DNA from: Limnobacter sp.
Lineage (GTDB): Bacteria > Pseudomonadota > Gammaproteobacteria > Burkholderiales > Burkholderiaceae_B
NCBI GenBank assembly: GCA_029866125.1
Contig: JARWZZ010000015.1
Span: forward strand, 248,001 to 312,000
Direction: 5' to 3'
Length of the DNA stretch: 64,000 nt
Every line of letters starts with the position of its first letter. The first letter of the stretch is position 1. The notes beneath the pieces are model-generated. The model was not told the DNA's origin. It saw only the letters and a list, made by a program, of their open reading frames with translations, and searched no databases. Positions 26,403 through 35,731 of the stretch are shown piece by piece. Both the position numbers and the translations under genes were made by a program.

Positions 26403-27209
26403 TCACTCCATCCACTTCGGCTTTCGTTTTTGCATAAACGCAGTCATGCCTTCTGCAGCCTCTGGCCCACCACGTACTTTGGCCAAGCGGCCCGCGACGT
26501 CGATGTGGGTTTCATCGGCGGTGATGTCCATGCGGCTTACATCGCGCACCAACTTTTTGCATTCGGCCATGGCATCGGGCGCGCAGCTTTCAAGCTCGGT
26601 TAACAGTTTGCCAAGGGTGGCATCCAGGTCGGCAGGCTCGCACAACTCATGCACCATTCCCATGGCATGGGCTTGCGCAGCGGTAAAAGTTTCACCAGTG
26701 ACAAAGTAGCGGCGGGCGGCTTGCACGCCCATGGCCTGAACCACGTAGGGGCTGATGGTGGCAGGGATCAAGCCGCGTTTGACCTCAGGCAGGCTGAATT
26801 TGACGTTGGACGAGGCAACCACAATGTCGCTGGCGCTGACCAGGCCAGTTGCACCGGCAAAGCACAAACCGTGCACGCGGGCTATGACGGGGCGCGGGCA
26901 TTCTGCGATGGAGCGGAACAAGGTGGTCAGCGTCATACCGCCCTGCTGGTTGCTAGCGGCCTGCTGCGCCACTTGCAGCATGTAGCCCAAGTCTGCGCCT
27001 GAACAAAATGCATCGCCGCTTGCGGCCAGCACGATTGCGCGGGTTTCAGGGTCTTGGCCAAGCCGCTGAAATGCTTCCACCAGCATGGCAATCATTTCGC
27101 CATTCATGGCGTTTTTGATTTGAGGCCGGTTGAGTGTTAACCAAGTAATTTTGCCCTTGCGCTGCTCTAACACTGGCTTTTCTGAAGCGGCCGCTTGATT
27201 TTCACTCAT
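26403..27209 (-). CDS. Enoyl-CoA hydratase/isomerase family protein
   Basis: 268 residues from the ATG at 27209; a GTG at 27233 is an equally fair start, and longer readings run into the operator region. The crotonase fold is clear: TLNRPQIKNAMNGEM, then oxyanion-hole segments ASGDAFCSGADLGYM and HGLCFAGATGLVSASDIVVA, and a C-terminal helix bundle. These enzymes hydrate or isomerise acyl-CoA thioesters; the branch resembles methylglutaconyl-CoA hydratases of leucine/isovalerate degradation, but substrate is not certain. The upstream palindromes suggest control by an acyl-CoA-responsive repressor. Confidence 0.88.
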   Translation of the reverse strand: MSENQAAASEKPVLEQRKGKITWLTLNRPQIKNAMNGEMIAMLVEAFQRLGQDPETRAIVLAASGDAFCSGADLGYMLQVAQQAASNQQGGMTLTTLFRSIAECPRPVIARVHGLCFAGATGLVSASDIVVASSNVKFSLPEVKRGLIPATISPYVVQAMGVQAARRYFVTGETFTAAQAHAMGMVHELCEPADLDATLGKLLTELESCAPDAMAECKKLVRDVSRMDITADETHIDVAGRLAKVRGGPEAAEGMTAFMQKRKPKWME

Positions 27210-27255
27210 TTTCTCACCCACGTTCTCACTCACCCTTTTGCCCTCATTTAATTTA

Positions 27256-27320
27256 AAACAAACGTTTGATTGAATTATTCCATGCGTGGATTGTATTTTG
27301 CAAGGTTTGATCAAACGTTG
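27256..27320. promoter_or_regulatory. Palindromic operator candidates upstream of enoyl-CoA hydratase
   Basis: Two perfect palindromes lie 46 bases apart: CAAACGTTTG (27259-27268) and GTTTGATCAAAC (27305-27316), the latter running into a further CAAACGTT. CAAAC/GTTTG half-sites are the established recognition elements of PsrA-type TetR repressors of fatty-acid degradation, so an acyl-CoA-responsive regulator is a reasonable guess. Confidence 0.5.
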
Positions 27321-27343
27321 TGCATCAACATGCCCATTTGGCT

Positions 27344-27955
27344 TCAATAAGGCCCGTCGACTACCCAGCGCTTGAGTTGTTCCATGCGGTCTTGGCCCCA
27401 AAATGCTTCGCCATCGACTACAAAGTAAGGTGCGCCAAACATGCCCGCATCAATGGATTGCTGCACCACTTGGCGAGATTTTTCTTTGTACACCTCGTCC
27501 TGATTGGCTTTGACCAGCTCGGCACCGTTCAAGCCGATGGAGTTGGCCACGGCAGCCACGCCTTCTTCGGTCAAAATTTCATGGCCATCCACAAAAAATG
27601 CTTTGTACAGCGCGCGGGTCAATGGGCCAATGCGGTCGGGATTTAAATCCTTTACTTTCAACAAGGTGCGGGTTGCACAGGTTGAATTGATGGGGAATTG
27701 TTTGGGGAATTTCATCTCTAGCCCATGAAAACGGGCTGTACGCAAAAAGTCTTTCAGGGCGTATTGGCCTTTGGTGGGGTTCATCATGGGTGCAGAATTG
27801 CCGGTGGCTTTGAACACAAAACCTAGCAAAGTGGGCAGGTAATTCACCGTGCGGCCGCCTGCGCGGGCAATGTCTTCAATCAATTCGGCAGCCACATAGC
27901 TGTAGGGGCTGGTTAAATCGTAATAAAAATCAATGGGGGTTTTGTTGTTGTTCAT
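27344..27955 (-). CDS. 2-hydroxychromene-2-carboxylate isomerase (DsbA/kappa-GST family)
   Basis: 203 residues from an ATG preceded by AAAGGAG at ideal spacing, so longer starts are rejected. The thioredoxin-like kappa-GST fold is indicated by FYYDLTSPYSYVAAELIEDI at the start (Ser in place of the DsbA CxxC) and GAPYFVVDGEAFWGQDRM at the end. Characterised members isomerise 2-hydroxychromene-2-carboxylate with glutathione in naphthalene breakdown; many homologues have unknown substrates. It lies 134 bases ahead of the enoyl-CoA hydratase on the same strand, so the two may share acyl or aromatic catabolism. Confidence 0.88.
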   Translation of the reverse strand: MNNNKTPIDFYYDLTSPYSYVAAELIEDIARAGGRTVNYLPTLLGFVFKATGNSAPMMNPTKGQYALKDFLRTARFHGLEMKFPKQFPINSTCATRTLLKVKDLNPDRIGPLTRALYKAFFVDGHEILTEEGVAAVANSIGLNGAELVKANQDEVYKEKSRQVVQQSIDAGMFGAPYFVVDGEAFWGQDRMEQLKRWVVDGPY

Positions 27956-28103
27956 AGAGTCTCCTTTAAGCGTGGGTGGCTGTTCTTGGGTGAACGTACA
28001 TACCCCTTTAGAGTGAGGAATATGCCTGATAGACACCCGGTACAATCTACTCTATAAATGTTCCATGAATGCAGCGTTTGTTGGCACTTCTGAAGGATTG
28101 AGT

Positions 28104-28658
28104 ATGAAGAATTTGAATTTGAAACATCAGTCCAGCGTATTGACGGGCAACTCCAAGGCTAAAACACGCCGTGTTGTAATGCTGTACATGCCCCTGACCA
28201 TCGCCTTGTGTGCACTTTTACTGCTGGCCCCTTCGGCCTTTGCTGCAGGCTACCCAGAGGTGCCTAGGCCTATCGATACTTCGGTGCAAGACATAGATGC
28301 TGACAGTTACGATGCAAATTTCTCAGACCTTTCCGTAGCCCCCCTAAGCCGCGCTAAAGGCAGAGGCAACCGCCACTTGGGTAAAGCCCTGCGGGAAATT
28401 GGCCGGGTTGACTTAACGGGCACTGCATGGTCGGGCGCAGCATTGGCCAGCAGTGGGATGCCAAGCGGCAGACTTGACACGGCCACACTTGAAGAGCCCT
28501 TGGGCGGTCAGTTCGAGTCGGGTGTTTTAGAACAGCGCGGCCTGGAAAACGGCGGAAAGTTTGAGACCAACGGGTTTGAAACCCCGTTGAAAGGCTGGTT
28601 TAGCTCCAACCCAGAGGTGCCAGTGGCATTTAAGTACCGGCACCCCGTGAGAAGGTAA
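28104..28658 (+). CDS. Exported protein of unknown function
   Basis: 184 residues from ATG 28104, chosen because AAGGA sits seven bases upstream. A Sec signal with unusually long basic leader (KTRRVVMLYMPLTIALCALLLL) ends near PSAFAAGYPE. The mature protein is Gly/Leu/Glu-rich, with a short repetitive section (LEEPLGGQFESGVLEQRG, LENGGKFETNGFETP). No family recognised. Convergent with the large gene at 28678, from which it is separated by only 19 bases. Confidence 0.6.
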   Translation: MKNLNLKHQSSVLTGNSKAKTRRVVMLYMPLTIALCALLLLAPSAFAAGYPEVPRPIDTSVQDIDADSYDANFSDLSVAPLSRAKGRGNRHLGKALREIGRVDLTGTAWSGAALASSGMPSGRLDTATLEEPLGGQFESGVLEQRGLENGGKFETNGFETPLKGWFSSNPEVPVAFKYRHPVRR

Positions 28659-28677
28659 TTGAAACTGCACCTTTAAG

Positions 28678-31600
28678 TTACTGCCTTTGAGCGGCTAAGC
28701 TTTGAGCCACCGCTTTGACGCAGGCAAGCATACTTTGGCTCCTTAAAAAACTTGGTCCTCGGTCACGCTGGCCATGAGCCATCAATTCATCAATTTGCCG
28801 CGACACGTTGCCACCACGATGTGTCGCACTGGTCCAGGCTGCCAACACAGACAAGGCGCCGGCTCTTAGCCGTCCGGTTGTGCTCAGAATAATCGGTGTC
28901 GCCCCCTCACCGAGGTTGGCCTGCATGGCCTGATGTGAGTAAAGCAAGTCTTCCTGACTAAGCGCACGGCCATCAAATGCAGGAGACAATTCTAGGATTT
29001 TGATTTCTCGGGTTTCGCCAAACGGTGTTGCAAGCGTGACCACAAAATGCCTTTCCCATGGTTTGGAATTTGGCCCTGGGGCTTGAGGTCGAATTTGGGT
29101 TAGATGCCAATCCCCGTCTTGAGTCAGGGGTATTGGCCCGTTACTGTGGCTTAACATACAACTTAGTGCATAGCGTAACCCGGGGTGGAGTGAGCGCTCA
29201 GGTTGTATCCCTGCCCGTGCTGACACAAACTCAACCACCAGCGGTTGATCTCCACTTTGTTGACGGGTAAATTCTAGCAGAGCTCTAACAGACTGTTCCG
29301 TTTGCAGATTGGCACTGACCAAATGTTGGCTAGGGCGTTGCCCATTTTGCGGGTAGGTTACCAAGGCCGCCTCATGCAGCGGGTAATCTGCCCCCGAACT
29401 CACGATTGAGCTTGCTGACAGTGCTGGAGAAAGTTGCGTTACTGGCTCTGGTGGCATGGGTACCGTCTGGCTGTATTGCTGACTTATCTGTTGCCCCAGT
29501 TTGCCGGTTTTGGGTATATGAACCGTGTAATGGTCCCCCTGTAGCTGGATGACGGGTAGTTCATTCATCAAAGCCTTGAGCAAGTCCCATTGATGGGGCC
29601 TTAAGACAATATCTGTGCAATCTGACGGAATTTCAAGCGCTTTCAATGTATGACTGTTTGGCCCGGCGATTCGTATTTGGGCGGGCCCATCGGAGTACCT
29701 GCTTTTTTCCAGGACTATTACCGGTAGATTCAGTGCGCGATGCATAGCCAGAGGTACATCGGTCGTGGCCATGGTTCCTGGTAGCGTCAAGCCCTGAACA
29801 TCACGTATGACCGAGCCACGCACCCCCGCAGCCAAATGCAAAAGTGCCGTCTTCAGGCTAGATTCCACGGTTTTTTTCCTGAAGGGATCCCCCCCCGCCC
29901 GTGTCACCTCATCGATCAACATTTGGCTAGGCGGTGGGTACAATTTAGGGTTAATTTGCTGGGGTGTTTCGATGCCCCAGCTGGTCAAAAAGTCCTCTAA
30001 CGCTTCACCCGTTCTGAAGTGCGCAGGGGCGGTGAGTGCACGGTCCTCCTCCCCTGAATGCAAAAAGCTCAATGGGTTTTGCTGATAGGCCTTGAAAATT
30101 TGCTTTGATTCCAACCATTCTTTGATGTTTTCTGGCTTGTATATCTCTCTCATGTACTGCTCGGGGAGCGAGTTGCCATCGAGCCGAAGCTGCGCATGTT
30201 CAAAACCTTGGTCCAGCGTTGAAAGCGGCTGCTGGCTGCTGGCAATTTGCTCAAAAGCAGATACCCAGCAGGCGCGTAGCCAACACAGGTGGTCGCGGTA
30301 AAAGCCACCCTCGTTTGGCCTTTCTGCCACTCGGGCTAGATTGGCCTTGCCGCGAGCGCTTGCAGCCATGTCGATGAGTTCATGTGAGTGATTAAGACTC
30401 GTGCTTAGTTGCTCAACACAATGAGTTACATCGTAAGTGCTTTCAAAAGTGTCATTGGTTATTGAATGTGAACTACCACTGTTTGCAAGCATGACGTAGT
30501 ATTCACTGGGTGGTATTTTGAGCTGCTGAGCTTGCGTTTCCAGTGTTGTCTGTCTTTGTGCATCTCTCTGGGCGCGTGCTTGATCACGTATTGCCTGGGA
30601 TTCTGCTTTGGCTGCCAACTCAGCCTGGTGCTTCAGGGTAAGTTCTTGCTCCACGCCCCGTGCGCATTTGTTGCGCTGCTCATAGGACTCCAATATAAAC
30701 TCGGGTACTTGGATGCCCTCCAGCTCGGCAAGGGCATAGTAAACAGGTAGGGGCAAAAGCCCTCCAACATCCAACGCAGTGGCAATATCCCGGCATTGCA
30801 GTTGTCGCGACGCTAAATCTGCCACAAACAAAACCAACTCGGCTTTGTTGTCCACGGGCCGCCATTGACCGCCCTGCTGAACAGACCAAGCTTGGGTCGT
30901 GCCTTGAACCTGTTGTAGGTTATCAAACACGCTAGCCGACCTATGAATGGAGTCGCAAAAGGTGGGCAACATTTGGCGGCGAGGAACATTTTCGCCATCC
31001 ACGGCAAACAAAGGGTAAGTGTCCCCTTGCGCATCCGGGCTTTGAGTATTGGCCAATATCAAAGCCGCATCAATTTGAGAGACCAAGTGCGCCAATGGGA
31101 TGGAAAGCTTCAACACCGCATGGCGTTGCTGGTCGGATAACTCAAAGTGTTTGACATCGGGGTCGCTGCTATCGGGGACCGAAAAAAGCGCTGAGCGCAA
31201 ACTGTCGTACCAATTGACGGGTCTGATATTGAGCGTTTGGCCAAAAGAGCAGGCTGCGCTGATTAATTGACTGACGGCTAGGTCCGACAAATCCATTTCC
31301 CCATTGCCAAGCTCAACAATTGCGCCCGATGAAGACACTACATCTGGGCGCATCAACAATGCCTGAACGATATTTCGAATACTTTCCAATCTGTCCGATG
31401 ACATGAATTGCCGGTTACCCCCTTCGCCCTTAAACAGGCTTGCGGTAGGGAGACGAAAAGAAACAGGGTGATTGGAGCAGACGGTTAGGTCTAAAATTTT
31501 GAAGGTTGCTTCAGTGCCAGAGCGAGGAAGGAGCATGTCCAGCGTTGAAACAACCTTGGCCATATTGGGCTGCCTTTGAATTAACCCATGCATGGTTTGC

Positions 31601-31800
31601 AGGGGGTTGGGCAGCCGATCAAACTCAACTTCACCCCGATTGCCAATGGCTTTTTCTGTAAAAGGATAAATGCCTGAAGTCAGGCTCTGAATATGTTGAT
31701 GGTTGAACGAAGACGGGCTGCACCGTCCTTGAGCTACATTGGCGGCTTGCTCGGGTGGGGTTTTTGAAAACAACTGCAGGAGGGTTGAAAGGGGGCGCAT
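28678..31800 (-). CDS. Giant effector candidate with OTU-like and PTP-like regions
   Basis: 1040 residues, no signal peptide or membrane helix. A coiled coil lies at ~380-430 (Gln/Ala/Arg-rich). Residues ~495-765 fit an OTU-like cysteine protease: RDHLCWLRACW places Cys506 in the C-x-x-R-A context, LNLPVIVLEKSRYSDG matches the central strand, and PVIQLQGDHYTVHIP places His757 in the D-H-Y context. Residues ~800-1035 look like a tyrosine phosphatase fold: a WPD-like ELSPAFDGRALS, then ILSTTGRLRAGALSVLAAW, with Ser973 where the P-loop Cys should be but Gly976 and Arg979 kept, then QIDELMAHGQRDR. It may therefore deubiquitinate and bind phosphotyrosine without hydrolysis. All of this is motif-level inference. 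Confidence 0.6.
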   Translation of the reverse strand: MRPLSTLLQLFSKTPPEQAANVAQGRCSPSSFNHQHIQSLTSGIYPFTEKAIGNRGEVEFDRLPNPLQTMHGLIQRQPNMAKVVSTLDMLLPRSGTEATFKILDLTVCSNHPVSFRLPTASLFKGEGGNRQFMSSDRLESIRNIVQALLMRPDVVSSSGAIVELGNGEMDLSDLAVSQLISAACSFGQTLNIRPVNWYDSLRSALFSVPDSSDPDVKHFELSDQQRHAVLKLSIPLAHLVSQIDAALILANTQSPDAQGDTYPLFAVDGENVPRRQMLPTFCDSIHRSASVFDNLQQVQGTTQAWSVQQGGQWRPVDNKAELVLFVADLASRQLQCRDIATALDVGGLLPLPVYYALAELEGIQVPEFILESYEQRNKCARGVEQELTLKHQAELAAKAESQAIRDQARAQRDAQRQTTLETQAQQLKIPPSEYYVMLANSGSSHSITNDTFESTYDVTHCVEQLSTSLNHSHELIDMAASARGKANLARVAERPNEGGFYRDHLCWLRACWVSAFEQIASSQQPLSTLDQGFEHAQLRLDGNSLPEQYMREIYKPENIKEWLESKQIFKAYQQNPLSFLHSGEEDRALTAPAHFRTGEALEDFLTSWGIETPQQINPKLYPPPSQMLIDEVTRAGGDPFRKKTVESSLKTALLHLAAGVRGSVIRDVQGLTLPGTMATTDVPLAMHRALNLPVIVLEKSRYSDGPAQIRIAGPNSHTLKALEIPSDCTDIVLRPHQWDLLKALMNELPVIQLQGDHYTVHIPKTGKLGQQISQQYSQTVPMPPEPVTQLSPALSASSIVSSGADYPLHEAALVTYPQNGQRPSQHLVSANLQTEQSVRALLEFTRQQSGDQPLVVEFVSARAGIQPERSLHPGLRYALSCMLSHSNGPIPLTQDGDWHLTQIRPQAPGPNSKPWERHFVVTLATPFGETREIKILELSPAFDGRALSQEDLLYSHQAMQANLGEGATPIILSTTGRLRAGALSVLAAWTSATHRGGNVSRQIDELMAHGQRDRGPSFLRSQSMLACVKAVAQSLAAQRQ

Positions 31801-31844
31801 GGCGTAGCTCTTTTAATAGTTTTAAGTGAAGAGTGGGCTTAGTC

Positions 31845-33137
31845 TTATGAATAAAACGCACTGGGCATTCGGCCGCTGTCCATCAGCATATTGGCCCGCT
31901 CAGTGGCCCGATATTGCCAACTTTGTTGCCCTGCCAACTCTCGCTGCCAGTTATTAAGCTGATTGCCCAATAAAGCGAGCTTATGTTGATACTCTTCGTC
32001 ACTCAGGCCGTTGGCGACCGTACCGGTTGTTGCCCTTTCACTCTCAAAATTGTCGCGACTATTCTGGAAAGCTTCGGTGAGCTCGTTTTTTTGTTCCACA
32101 TTTCGGGGTTGCGCAACAAGGTAATCCACCCACGGCTGCCAACCGGACATAAATTCGGTCACAGCTCGGCCCTCATCCTTTAAAAGCTCGAACTTGACGT
32201 TGTGCTCCAGCTGCTTAATTATTTCTTCGTTGAATCCGCTTGAACTCAAATGCGCTGGCCGGCCCTGAGAAATCGGTAGGCTGAGCCTGTCTTGGAGTGC
32301 AAATTCGGCATGTAAGGCCGCTTCAACTGACTCAAAATCATGTTGTCTGATCAGGGCGGATACCTCATTGCGCAGCAGGTTTAACCGACAGTTGGCTACG
32401 CCCAGGTTGTATAAATCAACTGGATTAAGTCGAGCGCTACCTCCAAGAGCATGCAGGGCTGCTTGCGACCACATTGCATTCAGGTAGTAATCGGAGCGAT
32501 CCGAACAATTGGACTGCGCCTCTGTAGCAAGTAACTCCACGGAATTTGACACTTGGGTACTTTGCCGGCAAGCGTTTGTCACCAATTGAACCTTGCGGGT
32601 CAAATTTTCCAGGACTTCGTCAGACATTAAAGTTCTGCCAAGAACATGCCTACCTTTAAGCCACTGCCGGAACATGAAACCCAGTGAAGCATCGCTTCCG
32701 ATCCGCTCTAAATAATCGCGGCCGGCCAAATCATCAGTCTCTGGGTGTGAAAGGTTGAGTTGCCTAATGAGCTGCGGAATAGTACGACCACGGGGAATGG
32801 TCACTAGGTCGAAATCTGGCTCATCACCCACGCGCAGGTCCGCCATCGAAAGGTGCGCCACCTCCTTGTAATCCACCCTACGCATGGGTTCAGGTGCTTG
32901 GCTGCTGGGCTGTGCTTGTTGCGCGGAGGTTGCATTGATGTTTGCGTCTACACGCCGTGAAGACTGAGCGCTTGCCGCCAGCCCTTGCGTACCCGCCTGC
33001 ACAGACCTTGCACCGGATTCGGCCAAAACGCCAGAAACAGCAACTGGCCTGACAGCTGGGTGTTGGGGCGATGGGTTACGGACCGGCTCTGACCGAGAGG
33101 GACCAAATCCGAAAAATTGACTGATACGGTTGGGCAT
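31845..33137 (-). CDS. NEL-type E3 ubiquitin ligase without LRRs; effector candidate
   Basis: 430 residues. The first ~85 are disordered, rich in Ser, Ala, Gln, Pro and Arg, as in type III effector leaders. Residues ~170-400 match the NEL domain of IpaH/SspH/SlrP ligases. The block LLATEAQSNCSDRSDYYLNA puts Cys211, Asp213 and Arg214 in the C-x-D-R active site. It is followed by NLGVANCRLNLLRNEV (LG...RL..L in IpaH), AALHAEFALQDRLSLPIS (the acidic/aliphatic stretch) and TEFMSGWQPWVDYLV (the W-x-P-W segment). NEL enzymes take ubiquitin from E2 onto the Cys and attach it to host proteins. Lack of leucine-rich repeats is unusual; residues 86-165 may bind substrate instead. Confidence 0.75.
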   Translation of the reverse strand: MPNRISQFFGFGPSRSEPVRNPSPQHPAVRPVAVSGVLAESGARSVQAGTQGLAASAQSSRRVDANINATSAQQAQPSSQAPEPMRRVDYKEVAHLSMADLRVGDEPDFDLVTIPRGRTIPQLIRQLNLSHPETDDLAGRDYLERIGSDASLGFMFRQWLKGRHVLGRTLMSDEVLENLTRKVQLVTNACRQSTQVSNSVELLATEAQSNCSDRSDYYLNAMWSQAALHALGGSARLNPVDLYNLGVANCRLNLLRNEVSALIRQHDFESVEAALHAEFALQDRLSLPISQGRPAHLSSSGFNEEIIKQLEHNVKFELLKDEGRAVTEFMSGWQPWVDYLVAQPRNVEQKNELTEAFQNSRDNFESERATTGTVANGLSDEEYQHKLALLGNQLNNWQRELAGQQSWQYRATERANMLMDSGRMPSAFYS

Positions 33138-33253
33138 AAAGGCACTCGATGATGCGATAAAGAACTAGGTATCTCACACCGAGTGGTAGTTCCCAACCGA
33201 AGTTGGGTCTGCCTTCAATCTGCCTAATATGCCTTGGGTCTGGGACCAGCGGG

Positions 33254-34771
33254 TTAACCCATCACTGCCCGGATTGGCGCTGTAATGCGGCTGACCAAAC
33301 CTTTCTTCACTTTCTGTTTGGGCTGAGAAAACTCCATAATTCCGTCGTCCAGCTTAGAGAACCTCAAACGCGGCAAATCGACGTAGTAGTTGTTGACCAC
33401 GTTCCAAGGGTCTTTTGAACCTTGTTTGGGCAACTCGTGGGCCACGCGTTTGACGTACCCGGATTCCAATCCGAGGAAGTCTCTGTCGGTCATCACACCT
33501 TCGCTGTCGCGTGGGGTGCATTGCTTCCAGCCGTTTTCGTCCATGAAGTTAATCAGACGGCAGTAGTACTCGTTGGCCAAGTCGGCCTTCAAAGTCCAAG
33601 ACGAGTTGGTGTACCCAAACACCATGCCCATATTGGGTAGGCCTTGCAACATGATGCCTTTGTAGCTCATGGTGTCGTAGGCTTCGGTCTTTTTACCGTC
33701 GATGTGCACGCTCATGCCACCCAGCATTTGAAGCTTCAAACCTGTGGCGGTAATCACAATGTCCGCTTCCAGAATTTCGCCCGAACTCAGTTTGATGCCT
33801 TTGTCCACGAAGGTGTCAATGGTGTCGGTGGCAATGGAGGCCTGCCCTTTTTTAATGGCTTTAAACAAGTCAGAATCAGGCACGACGCACAAGCGCTGGT
33901 CCCATGGGTTGTACTTGGGGGTGAAGTGCTTCATGTCAAAGCCTGCGCCCATGCGGCGTTTGATTGCCGTCAGCAGCAGGCGCTTCATGGTGTCGGGGCG
34001 CTGGCGGCAAATTTTGTAAATCATGCGCTGCAGGCCCACGTTGCGGGCACGGCCCAAGGTGTAAACCAACTTCTCTGGCATCACTTTGCGCATGGCCAAA
34101 AGCATAGGGTCCACTGAAGGAATGGATGCAATGTAGGTGGGCGAGCGCTGCAGCATGGTGATGTGCGCGGCTTTGTCTGCCATGGAAGGGATCAACGTAA
34201 TGGCTGTGGCGCCACTGCCGATGACCACCACTTTTTTACCTTCATAGTCCAAATTTTCTGGCCAATGCTGGGGGTGAATCACCTGCCCTTTGAATTTGTC
34301 CAAACCGGGGAAGTCAGGCGTAAAGCCTTCATCGTAGTTGTAATAGCCTGTGCAACCAATCACAAAGTTGGCAGTGAATATTTCTTTCTTGCCAGTTTCT
34401 TCGTTCAGGGTGGTGAGGGTCCAAGTGGCGGTTTCGGTGTCCCAGCTTGCATCCAATGCTTTTAGGCCGTAGTGGATGTTGCGGTTAACTTTGTATTCTT
34501 CAGCGGCTTCTTCAATGTACTTTTTGATGGACGGGCCGTCAGCCAATACGCGAGGCTCGGTCCATGGCTTGAAGCTGTAGCCCAGGGTAAACATGTCGGA
34601 ATCTGAACGGATGCCGGGGTAACGGAACAAGTCCCAAGTACCGCCCATGGCTTGACGACGTTCGATAATGGCGTATGACTTGCTGGGGCAATTGCGGGTC
34701 AAGTGGCAAGCAGCGCCAATGCCTGAAAGGCCTGCGCCAACAATCAATACGTCCACATGATGGTTTGACAT
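33254..34771 (-). CDS. Flavin-dependent Baeyer-Villiger monooxygenase (EthA-like)
   Basis: 505 residues, cytosolic. FAD-binding GAGLSGIGAACHL at the N-terminus, NADPH-binding GSGATAITLIPSMA near residue 190, and between them the Baeyer-Villiger fingerprint FKGQVIHPQHWPEN (F-x-G-x-x-x-H-x-x-x-W-P). These enzymes insert oxygen next to a carbonyl using NADPH and O2. Size and the GGTWDLFRYPGIRSDSD block match the EthA/alkane-ketone branch. It is divergent from the nitroreductase at 34903, which could supply or share redox chemistry. Well supported as a family; the substrate is unknown. Confidence 0.93.
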   Translation of the reverse strand: MSNHHVDVLIVGAGLSGIGAACHLTRNCPSKSYAIIERRQAMGGTWDLFRYPGIRSDSDMFTLGYSFKPWTEPRVLADGPSIKKYIEEAAEEYKVNRNIHYGLKALDASWDTETATWTLTTLNEETGKKEIFTANFVIGCTGYYNYDEGFTPDFPGLDKFKGQVIHPQHWPENLDYEGKKVVVIGSGATAITLIPSMADKAAHITMLQRSPTYIASIPSVDPMLLAMRKVMPEKLVYTLGRARNVGLQRMIYKICRQRPDTMKRLLLTAIKRRMGAGFDMKHFTPKYNPWDQRLCVVPDSDLFKAIKKGQASIATDTIDTFVDKGIKLSSGEILEADIVITATGLKLQMLGGMSVHIDGKKTEAYDTMSYKGIMLQGLPNMGMVFGYTNSSWTLKADLANEYYCRLINFMDENGWKQCTPRDSEGVMTDRDFLGLESGYVKRVAHELPKQGSKDPWNVVNNYYVDLPRLRFSKLDDGIMEFSQPKQKVKKGLVSRITAPIRAVMG

Positions 34772-34902
34772 GGTAAGTCTCCTTTGTCTTTTGACTTTAT
34801 GTGTTGTCAGATTAAATCAAAATTTCCGCATGTGCCACAGAAGTTGCCAGAGCACTCATTCTAAAATGGGCAATAACACGACTTACCCTCATGGAGACTG
34901 GC

Positions 34903-35625
34903 ATGGAATTTCAGGAAGTAATCAAAGCACGGCACAGCACCCGGGCGTTTTTGCCAAAGCCCGTTCCACCCGAGGTGCTTGACCGTGTTTTGCAACATGC
35001 CGCTTTGTCTCCCAGCTGGTCCAACACCCACCCCTACCGCATTGCAATTGCAGAGGGCGAGGTGATTGAGGACCTGCGTAAATCCCTGTCAACACGTTAC
35101 CAAAGGGCTAGCAAATTGCAAAGGGCTACTTTGCCAAGCCAGCTAAAAGCCTGGATTACCCGTGACCCGGGCCTGCCCGATGGTGATTTTAAGCCGATGC
35201 TGAAGTACCCAGACGATTTGCAAAAACGTCGGTTTGAGTGCGGTATGGGCCTTTACGAAACCTTGGGCATTGACCGCAAAGACTTTGTGGGGCGTGACCG
35301 CCAAATGGCAGAAAACTTCCGTTTTTTTGGTGCACCCGTGGCTATTTTTGTATTCGTTCATGGCGAAACCGGCCCTTACGGCCCTTTGGATGCTGGCATT
35401 TTTTTACAAAGCTTGATGCTGGCTGCCACCAACGAAGGTTTGGGCAATTGCGCGCAGGGTGCTTTGGGTTTGTACCGCAGCCCTTTGGACAAACACTTTA
35501 AGATTCCAAGCCAATACAAATTGCTGTGCGGCGTGGCTTTGGGCTACGAGGCGGAGCATGTGGTCAACACCTTCCAACCTGAAAAAATAAAGCATCAAGA
35601 GCTGACGCTGCCAACAACCAAGTAG
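34903..35625 (+). CDS. Nitroreductase family protein
   Basis: 240 residues from ATG 34903, with GGAG six bases upstream. FMN-binding nitroreductase fold: EVIKARHSTRAFLPKPVPPE, SPSWSNTHPYRIAI (the active-site loop), and LMLAATNEGLGNCAQGAL near the C-terminus. Family members reduce nitro groups, quinones or enones with NAD(P)H in the cytoplasm. It is divergently transcribed from the Baeyer-Villiger monooxygenase with a 131-base intergenic region. Confidence 0.92.
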   Translation: MEFQEVIKARHSTRAFLPKPVPPEVLDRVLQHAALSPSWSNTHPYRIAIAEGEVIEDLRKSLSTRYQRASKLQRATLPSQLKAWITRDPGLPDGDFKPMLKYPDDLQKRRFECGMGLYETLGIDRKDFVGRDRQMAENFRFFGAPVAIFVFVHGETGPYGPLDAGIFLQSLMLAATNEGLGNCAQGALGLYRSPLDKHFKIPSQYKLLCGVALGYEAEHVVNTFQPEKIKHQELTLPTTK

Positions 35626-35731
35626 GGCCTTGATTTCAAAGAATTGATAGGGTTTTGGGCGTGTTCTTTCAGCATAACATCCCTCCCGGAGTTGGTACTT
35701 TGTTTTTACATCAACAGAGTACCGCTTCATC

